Of a DNA stretch of 64,000 nucleotides, positions 16,761 through 26,629 are shown piece after piece. The stretch is from Rhizobiaceae bacterium (lineage in GTDB: Bacteria; Pseudomonadota; Alphaproteobacteria; Rhizobiales; Rhizobiaceae): positions 524,180 to 588,179 of the forward strand of contig JAEPMJ010000004.1 of the NCBI GenBank assembly GCA_017644005.1, in the 5' to 3' direction. Position numbers and translations under genes: made by a program. The notes beneath the pieces were generated by a model. It ran no database searches. It was not told where the DNA came from and saw only the letters and a program-made list of their open reading frames with translations. Each line of letters opens with the position of its first letter. Positions within the stretch are counted from its first letter, which is position 1.

Positions 16761-18134
16761 ATGAAGAAGTGGTCTCCGAATTCCTGGCGCGGCATGCCGA
16801 TCAAGCAGGTACCGGTCTATCCAGACCCCGATGCGTTGGTCGAAACGGAAAAGCACCTTGCCAGCTATCCGCCGCTGGTTTTTGCAGGTGAGGCGCGAAA
16901 GCTGAAAAGCCAGCTGGCTGCGGTCGCGGAGGGCAAATCTTTTCTGCTCCAGGGCGGCGATTGCGCAGAGAGTTTCGCCGAACACGGCGCCGACAATATT
17001 CGCGACTTCTTCCGCGTCTTCCTGCAGATGGCGGCCGTACTGACCTTTGCCGGGGCGCAGCCGGTGGTCAAAGTCGGGCGCATCGCGGGCCAGTTCGCGA
17101 AACCGCGGTCTTCCGACAATGAAGAGAAGGACGGCAAGACCCTGCCGAGCTACCGCGGCGATATCATCAACGGTATCGACTTCGACGAAAAGTCGCGTAT
17201 CCCGGACCCGGCCAGGCAGGAAATGGCATACCGGCAGTCAGCCGCCACGCTTAACCTCTTGCGCGCTTTCGCGCAGGGCGGTTTCGCCAGCCTCGAAAAC
17301 GTGCATCGCTGGATGCTCGGTTTCGTCTCCGACAGTCCGCAGTCCGAGCGCTACGAGGCGCTCGCGAGCCGCATCACCGAAACTGTGGAGTTCATGCGCG
17401 CCATGGGCATCACATCGGACACCAATTTTGCGCTGCGCGAGACGGACTTCTACACCAGCCATGAGGCGCTGCTTCTGGGTTATGAAGAAGCGCTTACCCG
17501 CATCGATTCCACCTCGGGCGACTGGTATGCAACCTCCGGCCACATGATCTGGATCGGCGACCGGACGCGGCAGCCCGACCATGCGCATGTGGAATATTGC
17601 CGGGGTATCAAAAATCCGCTTGGCCTGAAATGCGGCCCCTCAATGACGCCGGAAGGCCTCATCGAGCTGATTGATTTGCTGAACCCCGAAAATGAGCCAG
17701 GCCGACTGACGCTGATTGCCCGGTTTGGCGCCGACAAGGTTGGAGAGCACCTTCCCTCGCTGGTTCGTGCGGTGAAGGCGGAAGGCCGCAAAGTCGTCTG
17801 GTCGTGCGATCCCATGCACGGCAATACGATCACGCTCAATAGCTACAAGACCCGGCCGTTTGACCGTGTTCTGAAAGAGGTGCAGACGTTTTTCGATGTA
17901 CATCGTTCAGAAGGAACGCATCCGGGGGGCATTCACGTCGAGATGACCGGCAAGAACGTCACCGAATGCACCGGGGGGGCGCGAGCGATCTCCGCAGACG
18001 ATCTGCACGACCGTTACCACACCCATTGCGACCCGCGTTTGAATTCCGATCAAGCGCTGGAACTGGCGTTTCTGATCTCGGATTTGCTCAAAAAACAGCA
18101 GCCTGACCTGGCCAAGAAAGTCGCAAACGGCTGA
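16761..18134 (+). CDS. aroG: 3-deoxy-7-phosphoheptulonate synthase, class II
   Basis: First enzyme of the shikimate pathway, joining phosphoenolpyruvate and erythrose-4-phosphate. The 457-residue protein is the plant-like class II form, with [19 protein letters not shown], the metal-binding Cys in the same GGDCAESF motif, [14 protein letters not shown] and the C-terminal [11 protein letters not shown] and [16 protein letters not shown] use the ATG at 16761 because [10 protein letters not shown] matches the family start; a GTG 18 bp upstream is an alternative. It is single-gene, between a possible promoter and a terminator. Confidence 0.95.
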   Translation: MKKWSPNSWRGMPIKQVPVYPDPDALVETEKHLASYPPLVFAGEARKLKSQLAAVAEGKSFLLQGGDCAESFAEHGADNIRDFFRVFLQMAAVLTFAGAQPVVKVGRIAGQFAKPRSSDNEEKDGKTLPSYRGDIINGIDFDEKSRIPDPARQEMAYRQSAATLNLLRAFAQGGFASLENVHRWMLGFVSDSPQSERYEALASRITETVEFMRAMGITSDTNFALRETDFYTSHEALLLGYEEALTRIDSTSGDWYATSGHMIWIGDRTRQPDHAHVEYCRGIKNPLGLKCGPSMTPEGLIELIDLLNPENEPGRLTLIARFGADKVGEHLPSLVRAVKAEGRKVVWSCDPMHGNTITLNSYKTRPFDRVLKEVQTFFDVHRSEGTHPGGIHVEMTGKNVTECTGGARAISADDLHDRYHTHCDPRLNSDQALELAFLISDLLKKQQPDLAKKVANG

Positions 18135-18160
18135 GGTTCCGAACTGCTGCGCTTAGACTG

Positions 18161-18191
18161 CCCGGCGGCGCTGCAAGCGCGGCCGGGTTTT
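18161..18191 (+). terminator. Probable terminator after DAHP synthase
   Basis: CCCGGC-G-GCGC and GCGC-G-GCCGGG form a stem with one mismatch around the loop TGCAA, followed by only TTTT. A moderate rho-independent terminator 27 bp past the stop. Confidence 0.65.
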
Positions 18192-18299
18192 ACCGTTCAT
18201 TATCCATGACCACTCAACTGTGAAACAGGAAAGCGCTTCTTAAGGCGCGATCCGCACAATCGCTGCCGTAGTCGTGTGAGGGACGGTTTGCGAGTGTAT

Positions 18300-20876
18300 A
18301 TGTTGAACAGAAAAGCTGCATTTCACCCCGCGGTCCTTCTTGCACTTGGCTTTGGTTTTTTTGCGCTTGCGAGCGTTTCGATACTGATTTCCAGGCTGGG
18401 TGACAGCGTGGCAGCGATCTGGCTAGCCAACGCGTTCGCCGTGGTCGTTATCGTTTCATTGGCGCTGCCGCAGCGTTTGGCGCTGCCAGTGGTGGCTGCA
18501 GCCTGCCTTGCCGTCAATGTGATGTTCGCGACGCCGGTTGGAACAGCCGCCCTGTTGAGCGCACTCAACATTCTGGAAATCGGGCTGGCTGTGGGTTTGA
18601 TCCGATGGTGGCTTGGCGACAACGCTGTTCGACCAGACACGCCGTCGCATGTGGTGAGATATTTCATCGCTGCTGTCGGAGTCGCTCCCGCCATCACGGC
18701 ACCGGTTGCTGCCGTGGTGGCCGCTGGACTGCTAGGATGGAACGGTGCCGACGTTCTCGGCGTCTGGCTTGGCGGCAGTTTGCTGGGAGGCACGCTTATC
18801 GTTCCGGCAGTCATTCTTGCGCGGTCGCACGCTCCTGGCGAGTTTTTTTCCGCCAAGGGATTGCTCAAGTTCGGGCTGGCTGCCGCCGGAGCGCTGCTTG
18901 CGGTGTCCTTCGCCTTCTGGTGGTACGTCTATCCGTTCTTCCTGATCGGAATGTATCTGCTGGCCGCGACGGCGTTCGTCGGCCGCACGGAGGTTGCGCT
19001 GCTGGCGACAATATCGGGCCTGGCGGCAATCACGATCGCTGTTTCCGGCCTCGCGCCAGACGCTAACCAGGGTCTGCTTGTGTTTTCGGGCGGATTGCAA
19101 GGCCCGTTGTCCGTTGGCCTGATCGTTCCGGTGTTTGTTTCCGTCGTGCTCTGGCGGATGCAGATCCAGCAACAGAAGTTGGCGCAAAGCGAGGCCCTGT
19201 TTCGCGCGGCACTGGAAAACTCCGCCACCGGCATGGCGATCGTGGAACTCAACGGCCGCATCTCCAAGGCTAACCGGGCGCTGGCCGAGATGCTTGGCTA
19301 TTCCATGGAGGAGCTTACAGGGAAGACCTTCTTCGAACTGTCCCACCCGGATGGACGCCATGTCGGCCTCAAGATGATCCGCGATATCGCCGAGGGAAAG
19401 GAAAGCACCTTTCGATTTCAGGAGCGCTACGTGGACAGGGAAGGCCGAGCCCTATGGATGGAGTTGTCGTGCTCGGTCATCAATGACGACGAGACCGGCC
19501 AACCCCGCTTCACGGTGGCGCAGTTCCTGAATGTGGACGATCGGATCAAGGCGCAGCAGGCCGTAATCGAAGCGGAAAATCGCTGGAATTTCGCGCTGAA
19601 CAGTGCCCGCCAGGGAGTGTGGGATTTCAATCTGCGTGACGGCCACACCTACTATTCGCCAATGTGGAAGGAGATGCTGGGCTACGAGGCCGACGAACTT
19701 GGAAACGAGCCTGATCTGTGGCTGAAGCTCATTCACCCGGAAGACCGCGCGCGCGCCCTTCAGCTGGACAAGCAGCACTTGGAAGGGCGAACGCCGTTTT
19801 TCGAAGCCGAGTTTCGTATGCGCTGCAAGGATGGAAGCTGGATCTGGGTGCTCGACCGCGGCAAGACGGTCGAGCGTGACGAGAATGGCGAGGTTGTCCG
19901 TGCGATCGGCACGCATACCGACATTACGGCTCTCAAGCAGGCGCAGTCCCGGCTGGCCGAAACCGCCGCCGCGTTGAAGGCGGAAAAGGAGCGGCTGCGT
20001 GTCACGCTTCATTCGATCGGCGACGCGGTCATCTGCACGGATGCGGAGGGCAAGGTCACATTTGTCAATGCTGCCGCCGAAGTGCTGACCGGTCACTCCG
20101 CGGATGATGTAATCGGTAAACCGCTCTCACATACCTATTGTCCACGCGATGAGGAAACCAACGAGACAATTTCCGTATTAAGCGAAGAGGCGTCTGAAGG
20201 AGCCCGCTCCCATAATCGCGCCGCCATAGTGCGTCCGGACGGAAGGCGTTCGTCGGTTCGGCAGGTGGTTTCGCCGATTATCACCGAGGGTGAGGTGCTG
20301 AACGGCTCGGTGATCGTTTTTCAAGATGTAACCGACGCGCGGACGCTTCAACGTCAGCTGGCTTACGCGGCCAGCCACGATTCCCTCACGGGCCTGGCAA
20401 ACCGTGCGAATTTTCACTCTGCGATGCGGGAAATCGTTGGCGAGGCCGCCTGTGACGAAAATGTCGAGCATCAGCTTCTCTTCGTGGATCTCGATCGGTT
20501 CAAGCAGGTCAACGACACGGCAGGACACGGCGCAGGTGACGCGCTGCTGAAGAAGATTTCGGGCGCACTGCTGAAATCGGTCCGGCGCTCCGACCTGGTG
20601 GCGCGTGTTGGCGGCGATGAATTCGCGCTGATCCTGAAGCACTGCAATACCGATACTGCAGTTCGTTATGCCGAGAACATCGTATCGACTGTCTCAGGGC
20701 TTGATTTCGAATGGGAAGGCCAACGATTCAATGTCGGCGCCAGTATCGGCATTGCACCGATCAAACAGGGCGGCGGTGCGGTTGACGAGATCGTCGCTCG
20801 GGCCGACCGCAGTTGCTACGATGCAAAGTCCTCCGGCCGTGGAACGGTGTCTGTGTTCAGACCGGAAGCGGCGTAA
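18300..20876 (+). CDS. MASE1-PAS-PAS-PAS-GGDEF diguanylate cyclase
   Basis: An 858-residue membrane sensor. About eight hydrophobic segments (first 300 residues) form a MASE1-type domain; three PAS domains follow (starting near ALFRAALENSATGMAIV, RWNFALNSARQGVWDF and ERLRVTLHSIGDAVICT, the second with a clear PAC segment). The GGDEF domain has an intact active site, ARVGGDEFALIL, preceded five residues earlier by RRSD, an RxxD product-inhibition site. No EAL domain, so it should make cyclic-di-GMP. GTG codons at 18276 and 18294 are alternative starts. No partner phosphodiesterase is nearby. Confidence 0.93.
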   Translation: MLNRKAAFHPAVLLALGFGFFALASVSILISRLGDSVAAIWLANAFAVVVIVSLALPQRLALPVVAAACLAVNVMFATPVGTAALLSALNILEIGLAVGLIRWWLGDNAVRPDTPSHVVRYFIAAVGVAPAITAPVAAVVAAGLLGWNGADVLGVWLGGSLLGGTLIVPAVILARSHAPGEFFSAKGLLKFGLAAAGALLAVSFAFWWYVYPFFLIGMYLLAATAFVGRTEVALLATISGLAAITIAVSGLAPDANQGLLVFSGGLQGPLSVGLIVPVFVSVVLWRMQIQQQKLAQSEALFRAALENSATGMAIVELNGRISKANRALAEMLGYSMEELTGKTFFELSHPDGRHVGLKMIRDIAEGKESTFRFQERYVDREGRALWMELSCSVINDDETGQPRFTVAQFLNVDDRIKAQQAVIEAENRWNFALNSARQGVWDFNLRDGHTYYSPMWKEMLGYEADELGNEPDLWLKLIHPEDRARALQLDKQHLEGRTPFFEAEFRMRCKDGSWIWVLDRGKTVERDENGEVVRAIGTHTDITALKQAQSRLAETAAALKAEKERLRVTLHSIGDAVICTDAEGKVTFVNAAAEVLTGHSADDVIGKPLSHTYCPRDEETNETISVLSEEASEGARSHNRAAIVRPDGRRSSVRQVVSPIITEGEVLNGSVIVFQDVTDARTLQRQLAYAASHDSLTGLANRANFHSAMREIVGEAACDENVEHQLLFVDLDRFKQVNDTAGHGAGDALLKKISGALLKSVRRSDLVARVGGDEFALILKHCNTDTAVRYAENIVSTVSGLDFEWEGQRFNVGASIGIAPIKQGGGAVDEIVARADRSCYDAKSSGRGTVSVFRPEAA

Positions 20877-20970
20877 CGATCGTTCGATACCGAATCTGGC
20901 CCAACGATAATCGCTGGTTTCGGAGGGGCTGCCGTCATATCGGTTTCCAACCAAATGACGGAGCAGCCGC

Positions 20971-21369
20971 ATGAACGAAACTCATCGGGGAAGCTGCCAC
21001 TGCGGCGCGGTGCGGTACAGAGTCAACGGCGGTTTACGACCCGTGAGCTACTGCCACTGCAGTCAATGCCGCAAACAATGTGGTCACTATTACGCCGCGA
21101 CCCAGTGCCAAACCAGCGATCTGGAGGTCGAGGGCGAGCCAAACCTGACCTGGTACAGTGCCTCCGACACCGCACGCCGTGCATTCTGCAAGACCTGCGG
21201 GTCGGCTCTTTTCTGGCGCGCCAATGGTAGTGACCGCACGTCTATTCTGGCCGGCAGCCTAGACGGACCAACCGGACTTGCCGGTGAAAACCACATCTTC
21301 GTAGCCGACAAGGGCGACTACTACTCGATCGACGACGGGTTGCCGCAATACCAGCAATACGACCGCTGA
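20971..21369 (+). CDS. GFA-family zinc protein (glutathione-dependent formaldehyde-activating fold)
   Basis: A 132-residue protein with the cysteine pattern of the GFA/CENP-V fold: C9-x-C11, C28-x-C30-x2-C33 and C73-x2-C76, which bind two zinc ions. The founding member Gfa was proposed to help form S-hydroxymethylglutathione; for most relatives the role is open. A GGAG ribosome site lies close to the ATG. It stands between a diguanylate cyclase and a DNA glycosylase, with no formaldehyde genes in view. Confidence 0.88.
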   Translation: MNETHRGSCHCGAVRYRVNGGLRPVSYCHCSQCRKQCGHYYAATQCQTSDLEVEGEPNLTWYSASDTARRAFCKTCGSALFWRANGSDRTSILAGSLDGPTGLAGENHIFVADKGDYYSIDDGLPQYQQYDR

Positions 21370-21488
21370 ACGGCGAATTTGGGGCGCTATCCAAATGTGC
21401 ATGGATGGGGCACTTCTGTCAGCACGGTTGATGCCGAACTTGCGGTGCACAGGAATCTGCGCCTAGATCGCGCCACATGGAGGCGGCG

Positions 21489-22208
21489 ATGAAGAGCTTC
21501 GACACGATCAGGAAACGCGCGGCCGAGCGCAAGGGCGGCGACGATGTGTTGATGTCGCTGCTTGCGCCAAGGCTGGACAATCGGAAGCTGAGCTACGTGC
21601 CGGATGACCGGTTCCTGTCCACCATGGCTGAAAGAGTGTTTGCTGCCGGTTTCGTGTGGAGGGTGATCGAACAGAAATGGCCGGGCTTCGAGGAGGCATT
21701 CCTCGGGTTCGAGCCGAAGCGGCTGCTCTTCCAGCCCGAGGATTTCTGGCACGATCTTGCGTCCGACCAGCGTATCGTGCGCAATCCGCAGAAGATCAAA
21801 TCGGTGCGCGAGAACGCGGCCTTTGTCGACCGCGTTGCGCAAGAGCACGGCTCGTTCGGCGCTTTCCTTGCTAATTGGCCAGCGGACGATCAGGCCGGGT
21901 TGATCGAATATCTCGGCAAACATGGCAGCCGGCTCGGCGGCAACACAGGGCAATATTTCCTGCGCTGGGTCGGTTGGGACAGCTACATTGTTTCGTCCGA
22001 CATGGTAGCGGCGTTGCGCGACGCCGGGCTTGATATCTCCGAGAAGGCGACCGCCAAAAAGGATCGCGCCAAGATACAGGCCAAACTCAACGAATGGGCC
22101 GCCGAAACCGGACTGCCTTATGTGCACCTGTCGCGCATTCTGGCGATGTCGACCGGGCCGAACCGTACGGCAGAGGAACTGCGTGCCTATTTGGGGGATG
22201 GTGAGTAA
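21489..22208 (+). CDS. DNA-3-methyladenine glycosylase I family protein
   Basis: A 239-residue HhH-type glycosylase related to Tag, which removes 3-methyladenine from alkylated DNA. Conserved pieces are the region VFAAGFVWRVIEQKWPGFEEAF, the QRIVRNPQKIKSVRENA segment and the WVGWDSY motif. The N-terminal zinc-binding Cys seen in classic Tag is not evident, so it belongs to a divergent branch. I set the start at 21489 because a perfect GGAGG sits just before it and overlaps the other candidate ATG (21477). Confidence 0.82.
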   Translation: MKSFDTIRKRAAERKGGDDVLMSLLAPRLDNRKLSYVPDDRFLSTMAERVFAAGFVWRVIEQKWPGFEEAFLGFEPKRLLFQPEDFWHDLASDQRIVRNPQKIKSVRENAAFVDRVAQEHGSFGAFLANWPADDQAGLIEYLGKHGSRLGGNTGQYFLRWVGWDSYIVSSDMVAALRDAGLDISEKATAKKDRAKIQAKLNEWAAETGLPYVHLSRILAMSTGPNRTAEELRAYLGDGE

Positions 22209-22272
22209 TCGGAATGGGCACGCGGGCACTGGCCCAATTGCCACCCGGCCCGGTGCGAGCTAGACGAACCGC

Positions 22273-23946
22273 ATGAAAGCACCTGACGTCCTCCGCATCG
22301 CCGTCGCGCAGCTCAATCCCACGGTTGGTGACATTGCAGGCAACCTGGCCAAGGCCCGCGAAGCGCGTGCCGATGCGGCCCGCCATGGTGCCGACCTTGT
22401 ACTCTACACCGAGCTTTTCCTATCAGGTTATCCGCCTGAGGATCTGGTGCTGAAGCCGGCGTTTCTGGCTGCCTGCGAGCAGGCGATGGACAGCTTCGCC
22501 GCCGATACCGCGGATGGTGGCCCCGGCGTCATCATGGGTGTGCCGCTGAAGCGTAAGAGTGGCGTGCACAATGCAGTGGTCATCGCCGATGGCGGCAAGG
22601 TGATTGGCGAGCGTTTCAAGGTCGACCTGCCTAACTATGGCGAATTCGACGAGAAGCGTGTTTTTGAACGCGCACCCGAGCTTCCGGGCCCCGTCAATTT
22701 CCGCGGTGTCCGGTTGGGCATTCCGATCTGCGAGGATATCTGGGGCGAGGAGGCGGTGTGCGAAACTCTGGCCGAAAGTGGCGCGGAAATTCTGCTCGTT
22801 CCGAACGGATCGCCCTATTATCGCGGCAAGGTCGAAATCCGCCACCAGGTAGTGCTGAAACAGGTCATTGAAAGCGGTCTGCCGCTGATCTACGCAAACC
22901 AGCTTGGCGGTCAGGACGAGTTGGTGTTCGACGGGGCGTCTTTCGCCATCGAAGCCGATCATTCGCTTGCCTTCCAGATGAGCCAGTTCGAAGAGAGTGT
23001 CGTCGTCACCACGTGGAAGCGCAAAGACGACGTGTGGGTTTGCGATGCCGGTGCAATGTCGCAAATCCCGGAAGCGGAAGAAGCCGATTACCGTGCCTGT
23101 ATGTTCGGCCTGCGCGATTATGTGAACAAGAACGGCTTCAAGAACGTCGTGCTCGGCCTTTCGGGTGGTATCGACTCCGCCATTTGCGCGGCGCTGGCGG
23201 TCGATGCGCTGGGCGAGGAACGGGTGAGGGCGGTTATGATGCCCTATCGCTATACGTCAGAGGATTCGCTCAAGGACGCCGAAGCCTGCGCCCGCGCGCT
23301 CGGCTGCCGCTTTGACACCATCCCGATCTTTGAGCCGGTGGAAGGGTTCGGCAACGCCCTGGCTGATCTCTTTGAAGGCACCAATGAGGGTATCACCGAA
23401 GAAAACCTTCAGAGCCGCGCGCGGGGCACGATCCTGATGGCGATCTCCAACAAGTTCGGTTCCATGGTGGTGACCACCGGCAACAAGTCGGAGATGTCGG
23501 TCGGCTACGCGACGCTCTACGGCGACATGAATGGCGGCTTCAACCCGATCAAGGATCTCTACAAGATGCAGGTCTATGCGCTGTCGCGCTGGCGCAACGG
23601 GACAGTGCCGCCCGGAGCGCTAGGACCGTCCGGCGAGGTGATCCCGCAGAACATCATTGACAAGGCACCTTCGGCCGAGCTTCGCCCCGATCAGACGGAT
23701 CAGGATTCACTGCCACCTTACCCGGTGCTCGATGACATTCTGGAATGTTTGGTTGAAAAGGAGATGGGCGTCGACGAGATCGTGGCAAAGGGCCACGACC
23801 GCGAGACCGTTCACAAGATCGAGCATCTGCTCTATATCGCCGAATACAAGCGCCGGCAGGCGGCACCCGGTGTGAAGATCACCAGGAAGAACTTCGGCCG
23901 CGACCGGCGCTATCCCATCACTAACCGGTTCCGGGATCGGTACTGA
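22273..23946 (+). CDS. nadE: Glutamine-dependent NAD+ synthetase
   Basis: Last step of NAD synthesis: amidation of nicotinic acid adenine dinucleotide using glutamine. The 557-residue protein has an N-terminal nitrilase-like glutaminase domain with the triad E47-K116-C153 (C in GIPICEDIW) and a C-terminal synthetase domain with the ATP-pyrophosphatase loop SGGIDS at 297-302 and TTGNKSEMSVGYATLYGD. Both halves are intact, so it does not need a separate ammonia source. NAD kinase, the next enzyme, is at 57 kb. Confidence 0.97.
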   Translation: MKAPDVLRIAVAQLNPTVGDIAGNLAKAREARADAARHGADLVLYTELFLSGYPPEDLVLKPAFLAACEQAMDSFAADTADGGPGVIMGVPLKRKSGVHNAVVIADGGKVIGERFKVDLPNYGEFDEKRVFERAPELPGPVNFRGVRLGIPICEDIWGEEAVCETLAESGAEILLVPNGSPYYRGKVEIRHQVVLKQVIESGLPLIYANQLGGQDELVFDGASFAIEADHSLAFQMSQFEESVVVTTWKRKDDVWVCDAGAMSQIPEAEEADYRACMFGLRDYVNKNGFKNVVLGLSGGIDSAICAALAVDALGEERVRAVMMPYRYTSEDSLKDAEACARALGCRFDTIPIFEPVEGFGNALADLFEGTNEGITEENLQSRARGTILMAISNKFGSMVVTTGNKSEMSVGYATLYGDMNGGFNPIKDLYKMQVYALSRWRNGTVPPGALGPSGEVIPQNIIDKAPSAELRPDQTDQDSLPPYPVLDDILECLVEKEMGVDEIVAKGHDRETVHKIEHLLYIAEYKRRQAAPGVKITRKNFGRDRRYPITNRFRDRY

Positions 23947-24014
23947 GCGTGCCGTCGGCTTGACCTACCTCTCGGGCCGGTTCATCGCTCGACGGTAAGA
24001 ACGAGCCTCCATCC

Positions 24015-25259
24015 ATGCCGTTTGTCTCATTTCTGCGCGACAATGCCCGCTGGATTGCAGGCGGGTTCCTGCTCACGTTCTTTTCCTCCTATGGGCAGAC
24101 GTTCTTCATCGCGCTTTCGGCCGGCGACATCCGCTCCGAATACGGTCTGAGTCACGGGCAGTGGGGTACGCTCTACATGGTTGCCACGCTGGCGAGTGCC
24201 CTGACGCTGCCAAAGTTTGGCCAGATCGTCGACCGCTGGTCGGCCCGCACGGTGACACTGATCATCGTACCGGTGCTGGCGTTTGCCTGCGTGATGATGG
24301 CGCTTTCGCAGCACATCGCACTGCTTGTGATCACCATCTACCTGCTACGCCTGTTCGGCCAGGGGATGATGTCGCAGAATGCCTTCACCGCGATCGGCCG
24401 CTGGTTTGCCGCGCAGCGCGGCAAGGCGCTGTCGGTGACCGCGATCGGGGTCAATGCCGGCGAGGCTCTGTTCCCCACATTGTTCGTTTTCGCCGCGATT
24501 GCCATCGGCTGGCGCAACAGCTGGCTTCTGGTCGCAGCTTCGCTGATCGTGGTGGCTCTGCCGCTGATTTCGTCGCTTGTCGCAGTTGAGCGTGCGCCGC
24601 GCTCCAGTGAAGAAGCAGATCAGCGGCCGGCGACTCGAGACTGGACACGCGGCGAAGCGCTGCGTGACCCGTATTTCTACCTCATCCTGCTTGGCGTCAT
24701 GGCGCCGGGGTTCATCGGCACCACCGTTTTCTTCCACCAGGTTTATCTGGTGGAACTGCGGGGCTGGTCGATCGAAGTGTTCGCCGCCACATTCATGCTG
24801 TCATCCACTTTGACGGTCATCTCCGCGCTGATCGCCGGTGGCCTTGTCGACCGATATTCGGCCGTGAGGCTGCTGCCCACCTTCCTGATCCCACTCGGCA
24901 TTGCGTGCCTGATCCTGAGTGCGGTGGAGGCACAGTGGAGCGCCTTTGCCTTCATGGGCTTCATGGGACTTTCCTACGGCGTGTCTTCGACGCTGTTCGG
25001 TGCGTTGTGGCCCGAGATATATGGCACCGGATATCTTGGTGCGATCCGCGCCGTGACTGTCGCCATCATGGTGTTCGCAACCGCGATGGGACCGGGCATC
25101 ACCGGGTTTCTGATCGATCTCGGTGTATCCTATCCGCTCCAGATAGGGACGATGGGGGCTTACTGTTTCTTTGCTTCCGGGCTGATGTATTTCGTCTCTC
25201 GCAGCCTCACCGCGCGCAGCTTGCAAGCGTCCCGCGCTTCGGCTACCCCGCAGCGATGA
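24015..25259 (+). CDS. MFS transporter
   Basis: A 414-residue inner-membrane protein with twelve predicted helices. The loop between helices 2 and 3 reads [15 protein letters not shown], a variant of MFS motif A, and the second half repeats it ([16 protein letters not shown]). The stop overlaps the ATG of the glutamyl-tRNA synthetase gene (ATGA), so the two are translationally coupled. I cannot assign a substrate; the close coupling to gltX looks like operon packing. Confidence 0.87.
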   Translation: MPFVSFLRDNARWIAGGFLLTFFSSYGQTFFIALSAGDIRSEYGLSHGQWGTLYMVATLASALTLPKFGQIVDRWSARTVTLIIVPVLAFACVMMALSQHIALLVITIYLLRLFGQGMMSQNAFTAIGRWFAAQRGKALSVTAIGVNAGEALFPTLFVFAAIAIGWRNSWLLVAASLIVVALPLISSLVAVERAPRSSEEADQRPATRDWTRGEALRDPYFYLILLGVMAPGFIGTTVFFHQVYLVELRGWSIEVFAATFMLSSTLTVISALIAGGLVDRYSAVRLLPTFLIPLGIACLILSAVEAQWSAFAFMGFMGLSYGVSSTLFGALWPEIYGTGYLGAIRAVTVAIMVFATAMGPGITGFLIDLGVSYPLQIGTMGAYCFFASGLMYFVSRSLTARSLQASRASATPQR

Positions 25260-26629
25260 CGATCACGGTTCGCTTTGCGCCGTCCCCGACGGGCTTCATA
25301 CATATCGGCAATTCGCGCACGGCTCTGTTCAACTGGCTTTACGCCAAGCAGCAGGGCGGCCGCTTCATCCTGCGTTTCGACGATACCGATATTGCGCGCT
25401 CGAAACGCGAATTCGCTGACCAGATCGAGGCCGACCTTGCATGGCTCGGCATGACGCCGGATGCGGTCGAGCGGCAGTCGGAGCGCTTCGGCGCCTATCA
25501 CGCCGCGGCCGAACGATTGAAAGAGGCCGGGCTGCTCTATGCCTGCTATGAGACGGCGGACGAATTGGAACGTCGGCGGCGCATCAGGTTGCAGCGGCGC
25601 TTGCCGCCAGTCTATGGCCGCGAGGCGCTGAGGCTTTCGGAGTCGGAGAAGGCGCAATTCGAGGCTGAGGGGCGCAAGCCGCACTGGCGGTTCCTTCTTC
25701 CCAATTTCGGGAACGACCCGTTTTCGACGCAGCGCACGGAGGTTCACTGGAATGATATCGTGCGGGGTGAAGAAACCGTCGACCTCGCCTCGCTATCCGA
25801 CCCTGTTCTTATTCGCGGAGACGGTAGCTTTCTCTACACGCTGCCCTCTGTGGTGGACGATATCGATCTCGGTGTTACCCACGTCATTCGCGGCGACGAT
25901 CACATCACCAATACAGGTGCGCAGATAGCGCTGTTCGAGGCGCTTGGCGCGAAACCTCCCGCTTTCGGCCACCACAATCTTCTGACCGCAGCGTCAGGCG
26001 AGGGGCTTTCGAAGCGCACTGGCGCGCTGTCGATCAAGAGCCTGTGCGAGGATGGTCTCGAGCCTATGGCAGTTGCCTCGCTCGCTACGCTGATCGGCAC
26101 GTCCGAAGCAGTGACAGCAGTGCCGGACATGACGGAGCTCGCGCGTGGTTTCGATATCGGGCGCAGCTCACGCAGCGCGGCGAAGTTCGACCCGGCGGAG
26201 CTCCTGGTGCTTAATCGCGCCTTGCTGCGCGAGATGCCGTTCGACCAAGCTCAGGCGCGGCTTGCGGCGCTCGGTATCTCAGACGCCCGAGCGGAGCAAT
26301 TCTGGCTGGCAATTCGTGGCAATATCGAGAAGATGAACGATGCCGCCGAATGGTGGGAGATTGTGACATCCGGGCCCACCCAGCCGGTGGAACTCGACGA
26401 CGAGGACCGAGAATTTGTGCAGGCCGCATTCGATCTTCTGCCGCCCGAACCGTGGGACGGTTCCACCTGGAAGGAATGGACAGGCAAGGTGAAGGCGCAG
26501 ACGGGTCGCAAGGGCAAGGCGCTGTTTGCGCCGCTCAGGCTTGCGCTTACCGGAGTTCCGTCCGGCCCGGAGCTCGCAGATCTATTGCCGCTTCTGGGTC
26601 GGGAAGGAACGCTGGCCCGACGACCCTGA
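25256..26629 (+). CDS. gltX: Glutamyl-tRNA synthetase (shorter GltX type)
   Basis: Charges tRNA with glutamate. The 457-residue class I synthetase starts [20 protein letters not shown], with HIGN as the HIGH box, and has the KMSKS-equivalent LSKRTG at residues 251-256. Alphaproteobacteria commonly carry two GltX proteins, which split tRNA-Glu and tRNA-Gln charging before GatCAB amidation; this shorter form may be the second copy. The start overlaps the MFS stop. Its last 83 bp overlap the convergent DUF2865 gene. Confidence 0.92.
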   Translation: MTITVRFAPSPTGFIHIGNSRTALFNWLYAKQQGGRFILRFDDTDIARSKREFADQIEADLAWLGMTPDAVERQSERFGAYHAAAERLKEAGLLYACYETADELERRRRIRLQRRLPPVYGREALRLSESEKAQFEAEGRKPHWRFLLPNFGNDPFSTQRTEVHWNDIVRGEETVDLASLSDPVLIRGDGSFLYTLPSVVDDIDLGVTHVIRGDDHITNTGAQIALFEALGAKPPAFGHHNLLTAASGEGLSKRTGALSIKSLCEDGLEPMAVASLATLIGTSEAVTAVPDMTELARGFDIGRSSRSAAKFDPAELLVLNRALLREMPFDQAQARLAALGISDARAEQFWLAIRGNIEKMNDAAEWWEIVTSGPTQPVELDDEDREFVQAAFDLLPPEPWDGSTWKEWTGKVKAQTGRKGKALFAPLRLALTGVPSGPELADLLPLLGREGTLARRP

